A stretch of 64,000 bases of DNA from Ariolimax columbianus (Eukaryota; Mollusca; Gastropoda; Stylommatophora; Arionidae): contig JAVGWX010000013.1 in NCBI GenBank assembly GCA_036924085.1, positions 67,323,859 through 67,387,858 on the forward strand, read 5' to 3'. Each line of letters opens with the position of its first letter. Within the stretch, counting starts at the first letter, position 1. Positions 59,480-64,000 of the stretch are shown here, in pieces. Both the position numbers and the translations under genes were made by a program. The notes beneath the pieces are model-generated. The model did no database searches, was not told the origin of the DNA, and saw nothing but the letters and a program-made list of their open reading frames with translations.

Positions 59480-59860
59480 CAATATGACATAATAATAGAT
59501 GCCCATCGTTATCGATGAGGACTGCAGTCATCTTCCTCGTCACAGATTTCCCTGTTTGGTGTGGGTTAACATGTTGATGAACAGGCCAATGCGGGCACGA
59601 AAACATCTGCTACATATCGGGCACACGAGGTTTGTAGAAGGTGATGGTGTTCCCGCTGTTCGGGATTTCCGGGTCTCGCTTCTGCTCTGGGCTTTCACAA
59701 CACGGTCGTCTTCACCGGTAGCTACACCCGATTTGACTGCGCTTCTCCAGTCAGATCTATTTTGTGCAAGACATTCCCAGGTGTCGATGTCTATCTGGCA
59801 ACTCTTCTGTTAGTCCTTCAGACCGTCTTTAAAACGTTTCTTTGGGCGCCCTCTATCGCC
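59480..59860 (-). pseudogene. Antisense LINE C-terminal relic with C2H2 finger
   Basis: The minus strand encodes the same series as 48735-49217: KKRFKDGLK, CQIDIDTWECLAQ, DWRSAVKSGVATGEDDRV and CPICSRCFRARIGLFINML. Here the finger's cysteines are preserved but the histidine part has decayed. The fragment ends near 59860 at a tandem array. Confidence 0.8.
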
Positions 59861-59865
59861 CATCC

Positions 59866-60080
59866 CTCCCTTCCTCAGTGGGGTCGCTATCCCTACCTCA
59901 GTGGGGAAGCTATCCCTCCCTCAGCTCAGTGGGGTCGCTATCCCTCCCTCAGCTCAGTGGGGTCGCTATCTCTCCCTCAGCTCAATGGGGTCGCTATCCC
60001 TCCCTCCCTCAGTGGGGTCGCTATCCCTCCCTCCCTCAGTGGGGTCGCTATCCCTCCCTTCCTCAGTGGGGTCGCTATCC
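59866..60080. repeat. 24-31-bp tandem repeat
   Basis: About eight units contain CAGTGGGGTCGCTATCCCTC with CTCAG- or CTCCCT-type spacers, giving variable unit lengths. The array separates two unrelated LINE fragments, both in minus orientation. Confidence 0.88.
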
Positions 60081-62425
60081 CTCCCCCCTCCATTCTGTGT
60101 TGTGTTTGTTACAGAACCGTCGGTGTATGCATGGGTCCAATCAAAGGTTGAGTAGTTTTTCGCTATGTACCTCAGGGTTATGTCTCTTCTTTCTTTTTCA
60201 GTCTTGCTGTTTTTGTTTCCAATACCTGGTATATTTTATACCACCTCTGAAATGATATGCTGCTTTCAGGTAGGTTTGCGTACAGTAGGGATGGGCTTTG
60301 GTGTTGTTATGGTGTTCATAGGGTCTTCGCTCATCTTTGCTTTGGCTATTTCTGCAAAGTTTCTCCGCTTTAGTTTCCCATTTCCAAATCTATTTAGTCT
60401 CTGATGCATTGGATGGTCAGTCAGTCTTCTTAGTTTCTCTGCTTGCTGCTGGGCTCTGCTGTCTTTTCTGTCGGTCATGGATTGCAGATTTGTAATCTTT
60501 TCAAGTTCTACAATTCGCGTTCACTTCATGTCTCCTGCTATAACTCGCATGGCTTGGTTTTGGAGTTTGCTAATTTTATCAAAGTTCGCCTTTGCTGCTG
60601 TTGTCCATACCGCATTCCCATACTCGAGAACTGGTCTCACTCTTCAACTATACAGTTTCTTCAGTATTCCTTCGTCTGCTCTGCAGCTTGTGCCAGCAAG
60701 TTTCCTCATGATTGCCATTCTTTATCTGGCTCTCATTCGGTTTCTCTCGATCTGACTTTTCCATATCATGCGCCAATCAAATGTGACGCCCAAGTAGTTT
60801 GGGTTGTCGTTTAGCCGCAGTTATTTGCCATTAAGACTTATTTTGGTGTTCTGGGGTTTATTTGAAAGCGAGAATATCGTACATGTTGTTTTTTCTCCAT
60901 TTATTTTGACCAGCCATTATTTCGCCCACTCCTCCAGCAATGTTTGGGCCTGCTGCATCTGATTGTTTGGAACGGTGAGATTTTCTTCAGAGATCCACAA
61001 AGCCAGATCGTCTGCAAACATGGAGCTGTGGAATCTTCTTGGTATATTCTCTATGATGTTTTTAAAAAACACCAGAAAAAGTGTGGGTGACAGTACTCTC
61101 CCTTGGGGTACTCCTTGCTCCAGTGTCATCTTTTTGTTCCTCTGCAATTGTACTTGAACTCTGGCTGTTCTGTTTTCGAGGTAGTGGCTGATCCATCTGT
61201 ACATTTTTCCAGATACTTCACTTCTTCTTAGCTTGAATAAGTCCATCTTTCCACACCTTGTCAAATGCCTTCTCTAGATCCACCGAAACCGCTACTGTAT
61301 ACTTTTTACTGTTGGTAAGCATCCTCTATTTCCTGCGCTATGAGAGTGATCTGGTCCTCAGTGGATCTGTGTTGTCTAAATCCTGCTTGCTGTGGAATTA
61401 ATATGTGTTTTGCTTCCAGGTGCCACATCAGTCTGGTGTTTGTCATACACTCCATCAGTTTACCTACACAGCTCAGTAGACTGATAGGCCTGTATCCATT
61501 TGGATCTGTTCTATCTTTTTTTTTCTTCGGTACTGGTATAAGTACATTATCTTTTCATGCCGGCGGTCAATGCCCCTTTTCCAGCTTTGGTTCGGGACTG
61601 ACTAACTTCCTCTTTGCTGAAAGGCCCATTCCCATCAGCATTTCATTTGTTACCCCATCTTTTCCGGGCGATTTCTTTTTCTTTAAAGTTCTCGTGGCCT
61701 CATCCATTTCATTCATTGTTAGTTTTGCCATCATGTGCTCCTCTGGTGCCATCTTGATGTTGTCGTGGATCTTTTGTTCTTCACTTATGTCTGTATGCCT
61801 GTCTGTAGGGACATCAATGTGGTTTGCTCTAGCATAATGTTCTATAAAAGCGTTTGCTGCTTTTTTCCAGTAAGCATGTTGTCGCCCTGCTGGATGGTAA
61901 TGTGTTTATTTGATGGTACTTCGTCATTCATGGCTCTGACTAAATTCCATAGTTTGTTCCCTCCTTTATCTAGGTTGAGGCTTTATGTTTTGTTTTTTCC
62001 AACTGTCTCTTGTTTTTTGGTTCAGTGTTCTTTTGTATTTCGCAGTGATGGCCTTGGGAGAGATATTTGCTTCAATAGATTGCTCTCTCTCTCTCTCTGC
62101 CGTGTTCCTAGCGTTTGAGACTTCATCCTCAGCTTTCTGCAGTTCATGATTCCAATATGGCTTATAGTTTTTCCTTGCCCCTCTTGTGATGGTTTCAGTG
62201 GCTGCTTGCAGTATTGCTTTGCTTAGGCTTTCTACCGTAGGTTTCATATTGTTATTTCGTGTGTTGATAGTTTCACACAGTCCATCTGTCAGCATTACAA
62301 ATCTGTCCCAGTCGGTTCATCTGTAGTTCCAACGTGGCAGCGGTTTTATTTCCTGGGGGCCTACTTCCATATCAATATCTGGCTTAATTGGCCTGTGGTT
62401 GCTACCTGCCAATTTGACCAGGGTT
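60081..62425 (-). mobile_element. LINE copy truncated at both ends (end of APE, RT, start of RNase H)
   Basis: This belongs to the same family as 38245-42154. From high to low coordinate the minus strand shows HRPIK, LTDGLCETINTRNN, the inter-domain region, RT motifs GYRPISLLSCVGKLM, GVPQG and MFADDLALW, then EKLRRLTDHPMHQRLN and WTHAYTDGSVTNTTQNG, where it stops. Several frameshifts and stops occur (for instance around 61250 and 61560), so this copy is older than the one at 38230. RNase H is cut after its first motif by the tandem array. Confidence 0.9.
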
Positions 62426-62840
62426 CAAAGGGTTACGTTTAATTGTGAACTCCTCGTATATACCTCGTATTTAGGAGTGAATGAGTTGAATTGATGATAT
62501 CATTGTCACACTAGTCATGATAAAACTGTGCCAACAGTTATACACTAAGTCATTTTTGTTCACATTTTATTTCCTTGCTTGTACTTTGAAATGTGATATT
62601 TTTTTGGCAATATACCATTTCAGTATCAGTTGATGTTTCAAAGACATTCATTTATCTTTTAACATTGTACAATTTATTTGTCACTACGTTTGTTTTGTGT
62701 TTTTCCATCAACTTTGTAATGTCAGTTTGAAATACGAATCGGTCTGCAATAAACCTGGGGGTTAATCAGGGCTATTACGAAAAAAATGAAAGTCCCATAG
62801 CAGGTGGTGTCATCAGAGATGGAGTGTTAGAGACAACATT
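62426..62840. other. No recognisable feature
   Basis: AT-rich sequence. An AATAAA (about 62749) follows GGTCTGC, which could be the end of some transcript or retroposon, but no upstream coding sequence is visible. Confidence 0.4.
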
Positions 62841-62844
62841 TTTC

Positions 62845-63345
62845 TACGGCTTATCTGGTCCCGTTTGATGGTGATTTCCGCAGTATGTGTCCTATCCAAC
62901 CCCATTTCCTACATTTGATCTGTTGCTCCAATGGCTGTTGTTGACTTCTTTTCCATAGGTCTTCACTCCTCACCATGTCTTGCCTTAGGTCTTCACTCCT
63001 CACCATGTCTTGCCTTAGGTCTTCACTCCTCACCATGTCTTGCCTTAGGTCTTCACTCCTCACCATGTCTTGCCTTAGGTCTTCACTCCTCACCATGTCT
63101 TGCCATAGGTCTTCACTCCTCACCATGTCTTGCCATAGGTCTTCACTCCTCACCATGTCTTGCCATAGGTCTTCACTCCTCACCATGTCTTGCCATAGGT
63201 CTTCACTCCTCACCATGTCTTAGCAGCATATACCCATTATCCTGCGTAGACATTTATAGACGAACGACTGGAGTTTCTTCTATATTTTTGCCTTTGTCGC
63301 TCTCCAAGTTTCCGCTCTGTACAGGAGTAATGACTTGACATTGGA
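62845..63345 (-). pseudogene. LINE RT C-terminal relic containing a 10-residue tandem expansion
   Basis: The minus strand reads LFNSNVKSLLLYRAETWRAT, KLQSFVYKCLRRIMGI, then nine or so repeats of the ten residues DMVRSEDLWQ (or DLRQ), then KRSQQQPLEQQIKCRKWGW and IGHILRKSPSNGTR. The two outer parts are the standard C-terminus of many animal LINEs (SNVKSVLLYGAETWR...CLRRI...WKWIGHTLRK); one copy of the DLW segment is normal. Stops in the upstream part show that the gene is dead. Confidence 0.82.
62958..63222. repeat. 30-bp tandem repeat, about 9 copies
   Basis: Units contain GGTCTTCACTCCTCACCATG and TCTTGCCTTA or TCTTGCCATA. The first half uses CTTA and the second half CATA, so two subtypes expanded in blocks. 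It lies inside the LINE relic 62845-63345. Confidence 0.95.
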
Positions 63346-63354
63346 ATTAAACAA

Positions 63355-63435
63355 CTGAATAAGACCTGTGTCTATATAAGAATGGCATTGGGCTGCCAAG
63401 AGCAGGCTTGCTTAGCAGTTATGGGATAACAATAA
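63355..63435 (+). pseudogene. LINE 3'-end fragment
   Basis: ATAAGAATGGCATTGGGCTG and CCAAGAGCAGGCTTGCT match 3362-3400, the end of the LINE relic at 2989-3474. Only this short portion is present. Confidence 0.65.
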
Positions 63436-63740
63436 GAACTTAGTATTAGTCTTTATTTCCCTGGATTTCCGTTTATTATTCAGTAACAGGAGTGCTGTCC
63501 TTGTCTTTCTAAGACTTCCTACTCAGATATACAATTCTATATCACTTCATCCCCGATGGCTGTATCTGCTTTTAAACGGACAAAATAGAAATTAATATGA
63601 AAACAGCATTTTTACAATTGCTAGACTCCACAGGGTGAATTAAGAGAGCTGCAAAATATAGGCTTCTTGCAAAGGCAATCACAGCGTAGTGTGCAGGCTG
63701 GGTATTTTTTAATCTGTAATAGAAAAAAGGTAACGGTAAA
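63436..63740. other. No recognisable feature
   Basis: Unique-looking AT-rich sequence with no supported coding sequence. Confidence 0.4.
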
Positions 63741-63751
63741 GATAGTCACAT

Positions 63752-64000
63752 AGCAGGTACCCATAACAGGCACCCATAGCAGGCACCCATAGCATGGTAC
63801 CCATAGGACGGTACCCAAAACAGGGTACCCATAGCAGGCACCCATAGCAGAGACCCATTGCAGACACCTACATCAGGCACCCATAGCAGGGTACCCATAA
63901 CAGGCACCCATAGCAGGCACCCATGACAGGCGGCCATAGCATGGTACCCATAGGAGGGTACCCAAAACAGGGTACCCATAGCAGGCACCCATAGCAGGGT
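63752..64000. repeat. 13-15-bp tandem repeat with about 147-bp higher order; runs off the window
   Basis: Units are built on CACCCATAGCAGG and GTACCCATAGCA. The longer motif GCATGGTACCCATAGGA followed by GGTACCCAAAACAGGG occurs at 63792 and again at 63939, a 147-bp period. Confidence 0.9.

Overview
The window is animal nuclear DNA. One spliced host gene on the + strand, an alpha-1,6-fucosyltransferase of the FUT8 family, is buried in retrotransposon debris and minisatellites. There are no operons, ribosome binding sites or compact intergenic spacing. Five exons with consensus GT/AG borders join in frame. The organism is probably a lophotrochozoan, most likely a mollusc; this is inferred from the LINE C-terminal types, the tRNA-derived SINEs and the repeat load, not from a diagnostic marker.

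Layout. 1-5253 is upstream intron or flank, with a SINE (21-273), a GAA-tailed retroposon, a 5'-truncated LINE with a 39-bp target duplication (1264-2203), older LINE relics and two small tandem arrays. 5254-5503 is the first FUT8 exon in view. The next intron (5504-47908, about 42.4 kb) holds about 30.6 kb of a 26-bp minisatellite with higher-order structure (5515-36140), more retroposons, a 32-bp array, and inside that array a 7.1-kb block (38230-45319) made of rDNA-like sequence and a nearly full-length LINE in the same orientation. Exons follow at 47909-48085, 49823-49973, 54510-54671 and 56758-56925 (stop). The intron 49974-54509 carries two 691-base near-identical inverted arms.

56926-64000 is 3' UTR and downstream DNA: a mariner-type transposase fragment, a long GAGT microsatellite, more LINE copies and short arrays.

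Function. The only intact host coding sequence is the C-terminal half of FUT8: the end of the GT23 catalytic domain and the C-terminal SH3 domain. The LINE copies with APE-type endonuclease, RT and RNase H carry stops, frameshifts or truncations here. Their GAA-type tails match a short non-autonomous retroposon, which suggests a LINE/SINE pair. The most unusual structures are the rRNA-LINE composite, the duplicated 18S::28S junction inside it, the 30-kb intronic minisatellite and the 691-bp inverted repeat 7 bases inside a splice donor.
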